Shown: piece by piece, positions 15,498-15,827 of the stretch | Layout of the letters: every line of letters starts with the position of its first letter | How positions within the stretch are numbered: the first letter of the stretch is position 1 | Source of the DNA: Proteobacteria bacterium UBA6920 | GTDB taxonomy: Bacteria > Pseudomonadota > Gammaproteobacteria > SG8-11 | Length of the DNA stretch: 15,827 nucleotides | Direction of reading: 5' to 3' | Assembly (NCBI GenBank): GCA_002448875.1 | Contig: DKAS01000195.1 | Span: forward strand, 1-15,827 | Notes under the pieces: model-generated | What the model was told of the DNA's origin: nothing | Database searches by the model: none | Seen by the model: only the letters and a program-made list of their open reading frames with translations | Made by a program: the position numbers and the translations under genes

Positions 15498-15827
15498 ATG
15501 TCTTCAGCACTGGTCTCCCCCCCCTTGACCCAAGGCAACGGCACCGCCATGCGGGAGATCGACGACGTTTACGCCCTGGTCCGCGACGAAATGCAGCTGG
15601 TCAACGCCATGATCATGGAGCGGCTGCGCTCCGACGTGGCCCTGATCAATCAAATGGGCGCCTACATCGTCAATAGTGGTGGGAAACGGCTGCGTCCGGT
15701 GCTGAACCTGCTCAGCGCCAATGCCATGGGCTACCAGGGCCGGCTGCATATCAACCTGGCTACTATTATAGAGTTCATCCATACCGCCACCCTGCTGCAC
15801 GATGACGTGGTGGACGCCTCCGACCTG
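15498..15827 (+). CDS. ispB: Polyprenyl (octaprenyl-type) diphosphate synthase, N-terminal part
   Basis: Adds isoprene units to farnesyl diphosphate to make the side chain of quinones. The first 110 residues are present and the gene runs off the right edge. GGKRLRPVLNLL (about 61-72) and the first aspartate-rich motif, LLHDDVVDAS (DDxxD, about 99-108), define a trans-prenyltransferase. Place also supports IspB, because ispB diverges from rplU in E. coli and Pseudomonas. Chain length cannot be judged from this part. The ATG at 15498 has only a weak ribosome binding site; the start is chosen from the family N-terminus (DDVYALVRDEMQLVNAMI). Confidence 0.93.
   Translation, partial: MSSALVSPPLTQGNGTAMREIDDVYALVRDEMQLVNAMIMERLRSDVALINQMGAYIVNSGGKRLRPVLNLLSANAMGYQGRLHINLATIIEFIHTATLLHDDVVDASDL

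Overview
The window is GC-rich, densely coded bacterial chromosome. Its outer parts carry housekeeping genes in an order I recognise from Gammaproteobacteria: ileS, ribF, murJ and rpsT on the left, and proB, obgE, rpmA, rplU and ispB on the right. The TTG start of rpsT and the divergent ispB/rplU pair also fit. The species cannot be fixed from sequence alone. A free-living, non-enteric gammaproteobacterium is my best reading.

Left block (1-4398). On the minus strand, murJ (lipid II flippase), ribF (FMN/FAD synthesis) and the 5' part of ileS run toward the left edge. rpsT (S20) diverges from murJ, with a clear promoter and an intrinsic terminator.

Middle block (about 4399-12517). This looks like accessory material between rpsT and proB, which are close neighbours in Pseudomonas as I recall it. 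It opens with about 340 bp without a convincing gene, holding a direct repeat and a near-palindrome. Next come a single-pass membrane protein resembling the periplasmic part of some anti-sigma factors, but with no sigma gene beside it, and a small secreted Ser/His/Arg-rich protein followed by a strong hairpin. A lemA and M48 metalloprotease pair follows. Last is a signalling cluster: a REC-GGDEF-EAL protein and an Rcp1-type response regulator on the minus strand, divergent from a membrane PAS histidine kinase. An exact 15-base repeat flanks the kinase gene. The three proteins could form one phosphotransfer pathway that sets cyclic di-GMP level.

Right block (12518-15827). rplU, rpmA, obgE and proB run on the minus strand. 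rplU has a near-consensus promoter, and a strong symmetric terminator lies between rpmA and obgE. ispB (polyprenyl diphosphate synthase) starts on the plus strand and is cut by the window edge.

No tRNA, rRNA, CRISPR array, transposase or integrase was seen. The most unusual content is the middle block: the orphan anti-sigma-like protein, the low-complexity secreted protein, the GGDEF domain with an insert that separates its RxxD motif from the active site, and the repeat around the kinase gene.
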